Part shown: one piece after another, positions 16,393 through 26,723 of the stretch
Position numbering within the stretch: the first letter of the stretch is position 1
How the letters are laid out: the number at the start of each line of letters is the position of its first letter
Source of the DNA: Zobellia uliginosa
GTDB taxonomy: Bacteria; Bacteroidota; Bacteroidia; Flavobacteriales; Flavobacteriaceae
Assembly: GCF_018860745.1 (NCBI RefSeq)
Contig: NZ_JAHKPY010000002.1
Coordinates: 626,618-690,617, forward strand
Length of the DNA stretch: 64,000 nt
Direction of reading: 5' to 3'
Translations under genes and position numbers: made by a program
The notes under the pieces: generated by a model
Databases searched by the model: none
Seen by the model: only the letters and a program-made list of their open reading frames with translations
What the model was told of the DNA's origin: nothing

Positions 16393-19300
16393 ATGAGAAA
16401 AATTAGCATCTTTTACCAGAAAGTCCCAATTGTAAAAAAAACTAGTATATACCATTTTCGATTCCGTCATATTATTAATAGTGTATTACTCTTGTTCTTG
16501 CTGTTGGGAACAAAAGAGCTAAAAGCTCAACTACCGACCGATTTTCAAAAAGTTGAGCTGTTAACAGGTCTTTCGAATGCAACAACGATGCAGTTTGCAC
16601 CGGACGGTCGGATTTTTATACTTGATCGTTTCGGTGAGGTTAAAATCTATCATACGGACACGCAGCTATCGGTCACGGCGGGCGTTCTCCCTGTATTTCA
16701 TGAGTTTGAAGATGGCTTGTTGGGTATCGCTTTCGACCCCAATTTTCTAGACAATGACTATATTTATTTACACTATTCCGTATTTTCCTCTTCTACAAAT
16801 CGCGTATCCCGCTTTACCATGAATGGTGATATTCTTGATATAGATTCGGAGGTGACATTGTTGGAATGGCCGGTACAGCGTGTATTTAGCTTTCATGCAG
16901 GTGGCGATATGGCTTTTGATTCGCAAGGCAATTTATTTATAGCTACCGGAGACAATACGGATCATGGCAATTATGGAGCGTTAAGCGAAACCAACCCTAC
17001 AAAAAGCGCTGAAAAAAGCTCTTCTAATACCAACGATTACCGTGGAAAAATACTTAGAATAACTCCTCAAACAAACGGAACGTATACCGTACCCAACGGA
17101 AACCTTTTTCCAAATGGTGTAGGGGGAAAACCAGAAATTTATGTCATGGGAGCCAGAAATCCATATCGTATTTTTGTAGATAAGACCAATACAGATTGGC
17201 TTTTCTGGGGAGAGGTCGGTCCTGATGCAAATTCGTCAAGCTCTTTGGGCCCAGAGGGTATGGATGAGATGAATCTGGTGAAGTCCGCAGGCAATTATGG
17301 CTGGCCTTATTTTTCGGGTAAAAACGAAGCGTATCAAATCTCTTATGCGAGTACACCTTATTATAATGATCAGAACGCACCGCAGAACATTTCTACATGG
17401 AATACAGGTTCTGTTACTTTGCCTCCTGCCCAGCCATCATGGCTCGAGTTTTTTCACAAAAGTTATTTTGCAGGGCCAAGATACTACTATGATGGTACGT
17501 TGAGCGATCCACAAAGGCTTCCAGTCGAGTTTGATGAAGTTTTTTTCTATTACGATTTTAATACCAGTAAGATATGGGCAGTACAAATGGACGCTAACGG
17601 TACTATTTTAAGCAATGATCAATTAGCGCCCTCCGTTTTTCCCAACTCTTCAAATGGTTTTATAGATATGGAAATTGGCCCGGACGGTCATATGTACATT
17701 TTGGCGTATGGGACAGGCTGTTGCCCTGACAACAGCGGTACCGGAAAGCTTCTGCGCATAGACTATACAGGCGAAGTCTCCAATTCTCCACCGGAGGTAG
17801 TTCTCAATGCTAATGTCACGAGCGGTTCTCTACCATTGAGTGTGGAATTTTCCAGTGCCGGCACTGTGGACCCTAATGGAGATTTTCCGTTAGCATATGC
17901 CTGGGATTTTCAGTCCGACGGTATAATAGATTCAACTCAAGAAAACCCTACATTCACCTTCACTTCTCCGGGGACTTTCAATGTGCAGCTTAAAGTCGAC
18001 GATGGAAATGGTGGTATAGGGGTTAAAAATAGTACGATTCATGCAGGTAACAATGCGGCCACATTCACTTTTAATTTACCACCTGACGGCGGATTTATGG
18101 CTTGGGACGATGACATCGATTTCGACCTAACCGTAAACGATATAGAAGATGGTAATACATTAAGTGGAATTGCTTGTAGTGATGTGTCTCTAGTTCCCTC
18201 CTTAGGGCACCTCAATCATTTTCACGATGGTGTAACAATTAATGGATGCCCCAAAATATTGAATCTAGATCCCGGCTCCCACGATACTAATGGGGAAATG
18301 GATATTTTTTACGTGCTGAATGCAAACTATACGGATAAAGGAGGGCTAACTTCTTTTGATCAATTGAAACTCTATCCGAAGCGTATGGAAGCGGAGTTCT
18401 TTTCAGAAGCAAGCGATGTACTTAAAATCTCAAATACAGATGCCTCAGGTGGAGGCAGTGAAGCCATTCGTGCTGATCATGGAGGCTATATTGTTTTTGA
18501 GGATAGAAATCTTTTAAATATCGATGCAATAAGATATAGAATATCGGCCGCCGCTATTGGAGGTACTATAGAGTTTAGAACAGGTGGCGTTACCGGGCCA
18601 CTTTTGGCAACCACTAACATACCAGTAACGGGAAGCACCAATAACTGGGTCGACGTTGAATCGACCTTCACCGATCCAGGAGGGAAAAACGATATCTATT
18701 TTGTTTTCAAGAACACTCCCGGGCAGCAGAATATTTTTGATATCAACTATATAGAGTTTATAGGTTCTGGGATTTCTATTGACAATTCCCCACCTGAGGT
18801 AGTAGGCGTAAATCAGGTTAATGCAACTGAATTAGGTGTTGAATTTTCCGAATATATCACCGAAGGTTCCGCAGAAAATTTGTCCAATTATTCCATAGAC
18901 AATGGCATTACGGTTACGGATGCTGTATTGCAGGCTGATAATAGAACGGTAATGCTCACTCATTCTCAACTGGGAGCGGGTACGACATATAGTCTTTCAA
19001 TAGGCAATGTTGAGAATATTGCTGGTTTGGCCGTTGTAACGAATAGTTATCCCATATCCATTTTTGATCCTGTTCGCATCAATGTAGGCGGGCCGCAATT
19101 GACTTTTGATGGCAATACTTTTCTAGGGGATCAAAACGCGAATGGTGGGAATCTTTTTAGTAATGACATAGCTATTGCCAATACCTCCAACGATGTGCTC
19201 TATCAGACTGAACGTTTCCAAACGTTTTCCTATGATATATCGTTACCTATTTCCGGTACATATGATATTCGTTTGCATTTTGCTGAGCTCTATTTTGGTG

Positions 19301-22300
19301 TAGGTAGCGTCTCTGGAGGACCAGGGTCAAGGGTTTTTAACGTTACGATAGAAGGCAATCCGGTATTGACCGATTTTGATATTTTGGCCGAGACCACTCC
19401 GGCAACAGCATTGATAAAGGATTTTGACAATGTTTCGATTACAGACGGGGTTGCTAATATTCAGTTTCTTTCAGTAATTGAAAATCCTAAAGTTTCTGCC
19501 ATTGAGATATTACCGGCAGATGCATTTACGATTGCACCAACAATAGTTATTAATTCACCTTCCAATGGTGCATCGGTAAACCAACCGTTCGATATAGCTT
19601 TTAACGTACAAAATTGGGAAATTGCTGAAGGAAGTACCCACATGCATTATTATATAGATGATGTGATGGTGGGCCCGCATTACAGTTACGGTCCTATTAC
19701 CATCAATGACCTAAGCCTTGGTAACCATACCATAAAATTAGAGCTTTATGAGGCCGGTCATGTACCTACGGGTATATTCGACGAGGTTACGGTCAACGTC
19801 AGTGATCAAAATGTGTGTGGCAATACACCCTTTCCAGACCAATGGCAGGTACATGAATTGGAAAGCAGCGAACTACCACATCGTTCTGTTTATATCCTTC
19901 CACAGGAAGATTTGGACGGCGATGGCCTAAAGGATATTGTGACCGGAGCTTGGTGGTATAAAAATCCGGGTTCTGCCTCAGGTAGTTGGGGTCGGAATAC
20001 AATTGGAAATTCATTTAATAATGTAGCTCATATCCACGATTTTGACAATGACGGTGATATGGATATGTTGGGTACAACCGGTGCTTACACAGGTTCAGAT
20101 TTGGTTTGGGCGCAAAATGATGGCACGGGCAATTTTACTATTCATAACAACATTCCCGCAGGAAACACAAATTATAGTGAGCCCTTTTTGGCGGGTATTT
20201 CCGGTGGCATTTTTCAAAATGGAGGCCCATATCAGATGGCAATTAACTGGAACGGTGCGGAGTCTACGGGGTCCCCCGTACAAATGTTGAGTGTTCCCTT
20301 TGACCCGGTCAATACGACATGGTCACTTGTGGATATTAGTCCCGATTCCCTTGGGGAGGACATACAAAAGGGAGATATTGATGGTGACGGCGACCTCGAT
20401 CTGTTCCAGTCGAGCAATTGGTTACGTAATGAGGGTAATGGTAACTGGACTACGATTGCTACTGGAATTTCATATGTAACCACACCCGATAGGGCCCAAT
20501 TGGCCGATTTTGATGGTGATGGTGATTTGGATGCCGTTGTAGGTCAACTGAGTTTGGGAACAAGCTCATCAGAGAAGACTGAGTTCGCTTGGTTTGAAGC
20601 ACCTGCAGATCCAACACAACCATGGACGAAGCGTATTTTGGCTACGGATATCAACGGAAGTTTGAGTGTCGTAGTTTCCGATATTGACTTTGACGGGGAT
20701 GAGGATATTGTGGTAGGCGAGTGGAAAGGAAACAACCGATTGCTGACTTTCGAAAATGACCTTTGTAATTCCGGTACTTGGATTACCCATACTATTAATT
20801 CCGGGGGTACTGGTTTTGACCATCACGATGGGGCACAAGTAGTAGACATAGACAATGATGGTGATTTGGATATTGTTTCGATAGGATGGGATAATATCGT
20901 GCCCAGGATTTTTGAGAACAAAAGTACGGTGACTAATAGTGTGCCAATTGTCAATGCAGGTGATGACCAGGAAATTAACTTGCCTACTTCTGAATTAATC
21001 TTGAGCGGTTCGGGCAATGACCCTGATGGTGGGCCGGTTACTTTTCTATGGACCCAACAAAATGGACCCAACACGGCTACATTAACCAATTCTAACTCCA
21101 TCGATTTAACGGCAACCAATTTGGTGGCTGGCACCTATACCTTTCGATTAACGGTAACGGACGATGAAAACGATAACTCTTTTGATGAAGTGACGGTTAC
21201 CGTAGTTCCTGAGTCAACTGAAGGAGGGTTCACACTGCGTATCAATACCGGCGGACTTCAGTCCACCTTTAATGGCGAAGAATTTATAGACGACCAATAT
21301 TTTAATACTGGAAGTACACTTGACAGGCCTCAAACAGGATTATCGCAGCCTTACCGTAGTATACGTTATAGCCGTTCGCAAACTATGAATTACGACCTGC
21401 CGGTTCCCAATGGAGCGTACACTGTGAGATTACATTTTGCCGAAACCTGGTTCGGGGCTACGGGAGGTGGTGCAGGAGCAGTAGGAAATAGAGTGTTCGA
21501 CGTACGTTTGGAAAATGAGTTGGTAGAAGATAACCTGGATGTATTTGCCGAAGTGGGAGCAGAGAAACCTTTAGTAAAGATGCATACCGTATATGTAAAC
21601 GACGGCATACTTGATATTGACTTTTCTTCGCTAGCTGAAGATGGAGGCAGTCGGCATCCGATAATCAACGCTATTGAAGTTATTGGTAGCGGAAGTCCCT
21701 CGGTACCACCTGTGGCGGAGGCAGGAAACAATCAGGCAATTACACTTCCTTCTACTACAAGCGTCACTTTTAATGGTTCGGGACATGATCCTGATGGCGG
21801 TCCGGTTACATTTTTATGGACGCAGGTCAGTGGCCCCAACTCAGCAACATTAAGCGATGAAAATACGGCTAACCTTTCCGCAACAGGACTTTTAGCAGGC
21901 AAGTACGTATTTCGATTGACAATCACTGACCAAGATAACGAAACAGCATCCGATGAGGTTGCCCTTACAGCAGAATCAAGCGGTGGTGGGCAGTCACCCA
22001 TTGTCAGTGCAGGAGAGAACCAGAATATCAACTTACCTACCTCTAATATCACCCTGAACGGTTCAGGTAGCGACCCCGATGGTGGTACGGTTACTTTTCA
22101 ATGGACGCAGCAAAATGGTCCCAACAGCGCTACATTGACCAATGCTAACACAGTCAATCTTCTGGTCACAAATTTAGTGGCGGGAGACTACACCTTCCGT
22201 TTAACTGTAATCGACGATGAGAACGATGCAGTTTTTGATGAAGTGAATATTACTGTACAGCCAGAGTCAAGCGAGAGTGATTTCGCACTTCGTATCAATG

Positions 22301-23883
22301 CGGGTGGTCCACAAGCTACCTATAATGGCAATGAGTTTATCGCAGATGAGTTTTTCGATACGGGTTCTATCCTGAACAGGCCTCAAACGGGTCTGTCTCA
22401 GCCTCAAAATAGTTTCCGCTTTAGTAGATCTCAGGTAATGGAATATAATATTCCTGTTGCTGATGGTGAATATACGGTTCTATTACATTTTGCTGAACTG
22501 TGGTTCGGAGCCACCGGTGGTGGTTCAGGGGGAATTGGAAGTCGCGTGTTTGATGTTCAGATAGAAGATCAATTGGTAGAGGACAATCTTGATGTCTTTA
22601 AAGAAGTAGGGCCCGATGCGATTTTGATAAGGAGCTATAATGTGAACGTAAGCGGCGGAATACTTAATATAGATTTCTCTTCCTTGAGTTCTGTAGGAGG
22701 ACAAAGGCATCCCATTATAAACGCTATAGAAATATTGGGAGATGGGATAGGTTCCTCAGAAAAACCTATAGTAGACGCGGGGTCGGACCAGATTATTGAC
22801 CTACCTGTTAACAGTGTTGCATTGAACGGTACGGGTAGTGATCCTGACGGTGGAGCGGTTACCTTTGAATGGAGTCAGCAAAGTGGACCAAGTATGGCAA
22901 CCTTATCCGGTAGTTCTATGGTAAACCTTAACGCTACCGACCTCATAGCAGGTAGTTACGTATTTCGGTTGACCGTTACTGATGACGAGGGTCTATCTGA
23001 TTTTGATGAGGTAAGTGTTACAGTACTACCGCAATCACAGAGTAATACCGATGAAATATGGCTTGAAGCCGAATGTGCCGTTGTTGGTTCAAATTGGTCT
23101 GTTTTGAACGATGTATCTACCTCGGGCGGGCAGTATGTACAATCACCTTCAGGAAATAATTTTAATTCGGCACCCAATGATGTTTCATCGCATGTAAGCT
23201 TTGATTTATCAGTAGAAGCGGGTATCTATAAGCTATATGCCCTAGTGGATACACCCACAGGAGATAATGATAGTTTTTGGGTTCGAGCGAATAACGGACC
23301 TTGGTTAAAATGGAATTATATTTTAGGCGGAAATGGTTTTAATTGGAGACAGTTACATGACAAGGAACGTAGGTCGGTTTTTATAACTTTCAATTTGGTT
23401 GAAGGAAATAATACCATAGATTTTGCTCATAGAGAGCAGGGTGCTAGACTGGATAAAATATACGTAACCAAAAACGGAACTTCTCCATCAGGTTTTGGGC
23501 AAACGGATTTTAGTTGTTCACAGAGCAGTAAAAATTCTACGGAACAAGTATTAGTGGGAGAGGGGTCCAACAACACGGAGTCAGGTACAACTTTAGATAT
23601 GGGTCTAAGAGCTAAGCAAAGTGTAAGTAAGGTAAGTTTATATCCGAACCCTGCGCAGACTGAAGTTCATATTTCTCTTGAGGAAGGTCAAAACGAGGTG
23701 GATTATATTTCGATTTATACCATGGATGGAATGTTGGTTAAAATGGAAAAAGCCGATGCTATCCAAGTTGAACAGAAACTTTACAAACTAGATGTAAGTA
23801 TTTTAAAACCGGGAATGTATGTTGTTCACGTAGTAACTGGTGATGGGGAATCAACAATCCATAAAATGCTTATTTCAAATTAG
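16393..23883 (+). CDS. Giant secreted sugar-dehydrogenase-like/CBM/malectin/PKD protein with T9SS tail
   Basis: A 2496-residue secreted protein. The ATG at 16393 gives a long n-region plus a hydrophobic stretch ending GTKELKAQ; the frame is open back to a GTG at 16261. Approximate order: glucose/sorbosone-dehydrogenase-like beta-propeller (48-460), PKD (467-552), CBM6-like (666-793), Ig-like (796-890), malectin-like (892-1043), Ig-like (1045-1136), FG-GAP/VCBS-type repeats rich in DxDGDxD calcium motifs (1140-1513), PKD (1515-1608), malectin-like (1610-1766), two PKD (1772-1957), malectin-like (1961-2120), PKD (2123-2215), a carbohydrate-binding-like module (2218-2373), and a type A T9SS sorting domain (2413-2496; YPNPAQTEVHI, GMYVVHV). 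It is probably anchored on the cell surface. Sugar oxidation and glycan binding are inferred; the substrate is unknown. Confidence 0.85.
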   Translation: MRKISIFYQKVPIVKKTSIYHFRFRHIINSVLLLFLLLGTKELKAQLPTDFQKVELLTGLSNATTMQFAPDGRIFILDRFGEVKIYHTDTQLSVTAGVLPVFHEFEDGLLGIAFDPNFLDNDYIYLHYSVFSSSTNRVSRFTMNGDILDIDSEVTLLEWPVQRVFSFHAGGDMAFDSQGNLFIATGDNTDHGNYGALSETNPTKSAEKSSSNTNDYRGKILRITPQTNGTYTVPNGNLFPNGVGGKPEIYVMGARNPYRIFVDKTNTDWLFWGEVGPDANSSSSLGPEGMDEMNLVKSAGNYGWPYFSGKNEAYQISYASTPYYNDQNAPQNISTWNTGSVTLPPAQPSWLEFFHKSYFAGPRYYYDGTLSDPQRLPVEFDEVFFYYDFNTSKIWAVQMDANGTILSNDQLAPSVFPNSSNGFIDMEIGPDGHMYILAYGTGCCPDNSGTGKLLRIDYTGEVSNSPPEVVLNANVTSGSLPLSVEFSSAGTVDPNGDFPLAYAWDFQSDGIIDSTQENPTFTFTSPGTFNVQLKVDDGNGGIGVKNSTIHAGNNAATFTFNLPPDGGFMAWDDDIDFDLTVNDIEDGNTLSGIACSDVSLVPSLGHLNHFHDGVTINGCPKILNLDPGSHDTNGEMDIFYVLNANYTDKGGLTSFDQLKLYPKRMEAEFFSEASDVLKISNTDASGGGSEAIRADHGGYIVFEDRNLLNIDAIRYRISAAAIGGTIEFRTGGVTGPLLATTNIPVTGSTNNWVDVESTFTDPGGKNDIYFVFKNTPGQQNIFDINYIEFIGSGISIDNSPPEVVGVNQVNATELGVEFSEYITEGSAENLSNYSIDNGITVTDAVLQADNRTVMLTHSQLGAGTTYSLSIGNVENIAGLAVVTNSYPISIFDPVRINVGGPQLTFDGNTFLGDQNANGGNLFSNDIAIANTSNDVLYQTERFQTFSYDISLPISGTYDIRLHFAELYFGVGSVSGGPGSRVFNVTIEGNPVLTDFDILAETTPATALIKDFDNVSITDGVANIQFLSVIENPKVSAIEILPADAFTIAPTIVINSPSNGASVNQPFDIAFNVQNWEIAEGSTHMHYYIDDVMVGPHYSYGPITINDLSLGNHTIKLELYEAGHVPTGIFDEVTVNVSDQNVCGNTPFPDQWQVHELESSELPHRSVYILPQEDLDGDGLKDIVTGAWWYKNPGSASGSWGRNTIGNSFNNVAHIHDFDNDGDMDMLGTTGAYTGSDLVWAQNDGTGNFTIHNNIPAGNTNYSEPFLAGISGGIFQNGGPYQMAINWNGAESTGSPVQMLSVPFDPVNTTWSLVDISPDSLGEDIQKGDIDGDGDLDLFQSSNWLRNEGNGNWTTIATGISYVTTPDRAQLADFDGDGDLDAVVGQLSLGTSSSEKTEFAWFEAPADPTQPWTKRILATDINGSLSVVVSDIDFDGDEDIVVGEWKGNNRLLTFENDLCNSGTWITHTINSGGTGFDHHDGAQVVDIDNDGDLDIVSIGWDNIVPRIFENKSTVTNSVPIVNAGDDQEINLPTSELILSGSGNDPDGGPVTFLWTQQNGPNTATLTNSNSIDLTATNLVAGTYTFRLTVTDDENDNSFDEVTVTVVPESTEGGFTLRINTGGLQSTFNGEEFIDDQYFNTGSTLDRPQTGLSQPYRSIRYSRSQTMNYDLPVPNGAYTVRLHFAETWFGATGGGAGAVGNRVFDVRLENELVEDNLDVFAEVGAEKPLVKMHTVYVNDGILDIDFSSLAEDGGSRHPIINAIEVIGSGSPSVPPVAEAGNNQAITLPSTTSVTFNGSGHDPDGGPVTFLWTQVSGPNSATLSDENTANLSATGLLAGKYVFRLTITDQDNETASDEVALTAESSGGGQSPIVSAGENQNINLPTSNITLNGSGSDPDGGTVTFQWTQQNGPNSATLTNANTVNLLVTNLVAGDYTFRLTVIDDENDAVFDEVNITVQPESSESDFALRINAGGPQATYNGNEFIADEFFDTGSILNRPQTGLSQPQNSFRFSRSQVMEYNIPVADGEYTVLLHFAELWFGATGGGSGGIGSRVFDVQIEDQLVEDNLDVFKEVGPDAILIRSYNVNVSGGILNIDFSSLSSVGGQRHPIINAIEILGDGIGSSEKPIVDAGSDQIIDLPVNSVALNGTGSDPDGGAVTFEWSQQSGPSMATLSGSSMVNLNATDLIAGSYVFRLTVTDDEGLSDFDEVSVTVLPQSQSNTDEIWLEAECAVVGSNWSVLNDVSTSGGQYVQSPSGNNFNSAPNDVSSHVSFDLSVEAGIYKLYALVDTPTGDNDSFWVRANNGPWLKWNYILGGNGFNWRQLHDKERRSVFITFNLVEGNNTIDFAHREQGARLDKIYVTKNGTSPSGFGQTDFSCSQSSKNSTEQVLVGEGSNNTESGTTLDMGLRAKQSVSKVSLYPNPAQTEVHISLEEGQNEVDYISIYTMDGMLVKMEKADAIQVEQKLYKLDVSILKPGMYVVHVVTGDGESTIHKMLISN

Positions 23884-23950
23884 AAAATCATTGAGTAACA
23901 TTCAATAGTTTATGTCTTTTTATGGGTTATAAAAAGGTGATGGTTTAGAT

Positions 23951-25252
23951 TTAATCCATAACGAATTTTACCCCTGCCGTAATGATCGATGAGCTAAATG
24001 TGGTGTCCCTGTCGTACTGATAAAACTTCAGGTCAATACTTTTTAGTCCATATTTAGAGATATGAAGCTTCGTGAAAATGTCCGTATAGGATATTCCAAA
24101 TCCAAATTGATTGGCAGAATACTTAGATAAATCATAATCTGAAGTATAATATTCTTCCGTTGATAAATGAGATTCATAAGGAGCGAAATAATCAGCGGCA
24201 GATTGATTGTAAAACCGGTAAGACGGGTACAAGGTGAACTTGTCGCTCAACTTTACAGAAGCCTCAAGGCTTGCTGTGTGCGAGTTTGTACCCCAATCAT
24301 CAAAATAATAACGGTAATACGTTCTAAGCGACACGATTTCATTCAAGTACCAGTTTAAGCGGCCTCCAACAGCAAATTTCAATCTTCCGTCAGGTAGTTG
24401 TTCTATGTCATCTGCTAGCTGAAAATTATCTATAAAAGAATCGGCAACATCAGAGAAGTAAACGCGTTGAAACGGTGTTGAAAGTAGCCCTTGTTGATTT
24501 ATAACATCAAATGATATTAACCCTTGTACATTTTTGTGTAGAATCTGCGATAGACCTAGCCCTAATGAATAAGAATTTCGTTTGGTTTGGTCCAGTTCGG
24601 AAAAGTTTGGATTGTAATTGGTGTTTCCGGTAATTTCCTCAGGTCTAAAAAATCCTATTCCATTTTCTGCAAAAGGACGGAGCTCAAAAGGGTAGAGAGT
24701 GGTCCACTTGTCCAAATACACATTGGCGTTAATACTGGCCTCCGTATTATTTTCATTGAAGAGTTTAGTGTAGCTGCCTCCAAAACCCAGAGAAAAATAA
24801 TCATACTCTGAGGAAACGGAGAACTTCGCTGACCATAAGTCATTCCTATCATCGGAACTGTGACTGTAAGTTCCAGTTAAATTTACCCAAGTATCCGATT
24901 GTGATGCACCGGAGCTTGCAACAAATGGGTCCGCTTCGCCCTTATCAAAAGGGTCTACATTACTTGAAGAAGCAGAGGTATAAGCAGAAACGCCTGCATC
25001 TATCGTAAGTACATCATCATCGTTCAAAGGAATAGAAACGATAATAGTTCCCGTAACATCCGTCAATTCTTCCGTACCTTTTCCGCCGGTAACAGCAGCG
25101 TTATCACCATCCTGTGAGTAATAACTTGTCAAGAAATCTACTTCTGTAGTTTCAAGCACACGTTTTTTGTAGGTCTGCTCTTCATCCTGTGACCAGGCTT
25201 GCTGCACGCCTAGTATTAAGATAATGAGAAGTGTATTTTTAATTGAAATCAT
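23951..25252 (-). CDS. DUF3570 outer-membrane beta-barrel protein
   Basis: A 433-residue predicted outer-membrane protein. The ATG at 25252 gives a good signal peptide (MISIKNTLLIILILGVQQAWSQ), so I prefer it to one seven codons upstream. After VDFLTSYYSQDGDN comes a long run of alternating amphipathic strands ending in AGVKFVMD, the usual end of a barrel. This pattern and its place after ApbE and DUF4266 genes match the DUF3570 family, whose function is not established. It is the last gene of a three-gene unit. Confidence 0.8.
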   Translation of the reverse strand: MISIKNTLLIILILGVQQAWSQDEEQTYKKRVLETTEVDFLTSYYSQDGDNAAVTGGKGTEELTDVTGTIIVSIPLNDDDVLTIDAGVSAYTSASSSNVDPFDKGEADPFVASSGASQSDTWVNLTGTYSHSSDDRNDLWSAKFSVSSEYDYFSLGFGGSYTKLFNENNTEASINANVYLDKWTTLYPFELRPFAENGIGFFRPEEITGNTNYNPNFSELDQTKRNSYSLGLGLSQILHKNVQGLISFDVINQQGLLSTPFQRVYFSDVADSFIDNFQLADDIEQLPDGRLKFAVGGRLNWYLNEIVSLRTYYRYYFDDWGTNSHTASLEASVKLSDKFTLYPSYRFYNQSAADYFAPYESHLSTEEYYTSDYDLSKYSANQFGFGISYTDIFTKLHISKYGLKSIDLKFYQYDRDTTFSSSIITAGVKFVMD

Positions 25253-25278
25253 AATTCCTCTATGTGTTATCACTTAAC

Positions 25279-25491
25279 TTAATTACAGCCGCAACCGCCT
25301 CCCGTTTTTCCTCCATTGGCACCAACTGCTGCCTCGCGATAAGAATGAGCGATGGTAACATTACGGTCGCACTTTTTGTCGGACAAAGCCATATCAGGGT
25401 CGCTAAGGTTTACTTTTTCGTATTCTTTAACTACCACGCAGCTATTCATTGCTATGGTAAGACCTATTGCTATTAAAAACCTTTTTATCAT
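25279..25491 (-). CDS. DUF4266 small lipoprotein
   Basis: A 70-residue lipoprotein. The N-terminus is hydrophobic and ends in a lipobox-like MNSC (Cys near residue 18), and the tail is Gly/Cys-rich (GGKTGGGCGCN). DLSDPDMAL-type and YREAAVGA-type blocks fit DUF4266. Its ATG overlaps the ApbE stop by 4 bases and the DUF3570 gene starts 26 bases further on, so the three are co-transcribed. The function is unknown; the conserved trio suggests a shared envelope redox or flavin-linked role. Confidence 0.8.
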   Translation of the reverse strand: MIKRFLIAIGLTIAMNSCVVVKEYEKVNLSDPDMALSDKKCDRNVTIAHSYREAAVGANGGKTGGGCGCN

Positions 25492-26468
25492 AGTTTTTCT
25501 ATTTCTATATTCTTGGATGTGAATATATTTCCTTTGTCATCAATAATGATACATTCAATATGTGGCATTTGGTTAACTCTATTTAAGCCAACCTCTTTGC
25601 CCATTACAAAAACAGAAGTAGCCAAAGCATCTGCCAATTCGGCTTTTGGAGCAAAAACTGTAACACTTATGATGCCTGTGGATGGAAATCCGGTACGCGG
25701 ATCAATAATATGTGTGTACCTTTTTCCGTCTAGGTTCACGAATCTTTCATAATCACCAGAGGTAACAACCGCACCTTGTGTAATAGGAAGCAAGGCAAAA
25801 ACCTTATTCTTATCCATAGGGTTGGTTATAGCAACTTTCCAAGCTTCGCCATTAGGTTGTTTGCCCCAGGTGTTCATATCACCGGAAGCATTTATTATGC
25901 CTGCAGCAACACCTTTTTTCATTAGCAGTGCTTTGGCTTTGTCGGCAGCGTATCCTTTTCCGATACCACCAAAACCAATCTTCATCCCGTTCTTCTTTAG
26001 AAAAACAGTATTATCTTCTATATCTAAAATAATATTTTTAAAACCGACTTTCGCCACGGACGATTGAATGGCTTCCGCACTTGGCATTTGGGTCATACTG
26101 CCATCAAATACCCAGATTTTATCCATTGAAGCATAGCTAATATCAAAAGCACCATCAGTGAGTTCGGAAAGTCGGATAGCCCTTTCGATAAGGTTAAAAA
26201 GTTCTTTAGAGACCTGAACAGGTTTCTTACCGGCATTTACATTAATTAAGGACGTCTCTGAAGTAGTCTGCCAGGAAGAGATTAGAGTTTCAATCCGCGA
26301 GATTTCTTGTGCTGCCAATTTTATAGTGGAATTTCCCTCAACGGAATCTTTGGCAACTACGGTTATATCAAACCTGCTTCCCATTAACTTTAAAGTCTTT
26401 GTAAAGGTATGTTGTGCGCTAACCGATAATGAAAGAAATAATAATATGTAAGACAGGGTGTTTTTCAA
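25488..26468 (-). CDS. apbE: FAD:protein FMN transferase (ApbE family)
   Basis: ApbE enzymes attach FMN from FAD to a Thr/Ser of extracytoplasmic flavoproteins. I choose the TTG at 26468 because it starts a textbook signal peptide (KNTLSYILLFLSLSVSAQ); the frame is open to 26609, and a GTG at 26492 is another option. Family motifs: GSRFDI near the N-terminus, GAFDISYASMDKIW, GFGGIGKGYAADKA, NASGDMNTWG, and the metal-binding Asp/Thr region HIIDPRTGFP...ADALATSVFVMG. Length (327 aa) fits. No obvious flavinylation target is seen in the window, so the target may be one of the neighbouring DUF proteins or lie elsewhere. Confidence 0.9.
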   Translation of the reverse strand: MKNTLSYILLFLSLSVSAQHTFTKTLKLMGSRFDITVVAKDSVEGNSTIKLAAQEISRIETLISSWQTTSETSLINVNAGKKPVQVSKELFNLIERAIRLSELTDGAFDISYASMDKIWVFDGSMTQMPSAEAIQSSVAKVGFKNIILDIEDNTVFLKKNGMKIGFGGIGKGYAADKAKALLMKKGVAAGIINASGDMNTWGKQPNGEAWKVAITNPMDKNKVFALLPITQGAVVTSGDYERFVNLDGKRYTHIIDPRTGFPSTGIISVTVFAPKAELADALATSVFVMGKEVGLNRVNQMPHIECIIIDDKGNIFTSKNIEIEKL

Positions 26469-26602
26469 ATTCCGAGTTTTGTTAAAACGCACATAGTCCA
26501 ATAGGTTCAAAACAAAAGTTTTATAGAAACAATTGGCTATTAATAGTATGTGGTAAAAGAACCTATTATTAAAACAAATGATATAGTGATGTGTAAAATT
26601 TT

Positions 26603-26618
26603 TGCGCAAATTTGCGCA
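26603..26618. promoter_or_regulatory. Perfect 16-base palindrome, candidate operator O1
   Basis: TGCGCAAATTTGCGCA is a perfect inverted repeat in AT-rich DNA and lies 284 bases before the hydrolase ATG. A near copy lies about 104 bases downstream. It resembles a dimer-binding operator; the regulator is not in the window. Confidence 0.65.
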
Positions 26619-26706
26619 TTATTAATGTGATATATTATCAATTTATTCCTTATTATTGTATGATTTAGTTCTCATTTATATTGAATAAACAAGATTATCA
26701 AAATAA

Positions 26707-26723
26707 TGCGCAAACTTTGCACA
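26707..26723. promoter_or_regulatory. Imperfect 17-base palindrome, candidate operator O2
   Basis: TGCGCAAACTTTGCACA repeats the half-sites of the palindrome at 26603-26618 with one mismatch and one extra central base. Centre-to-centre distance is about 104.5 bases, close to ten helical turns, which would suit looping between the two sites. Confidence 0.6.
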
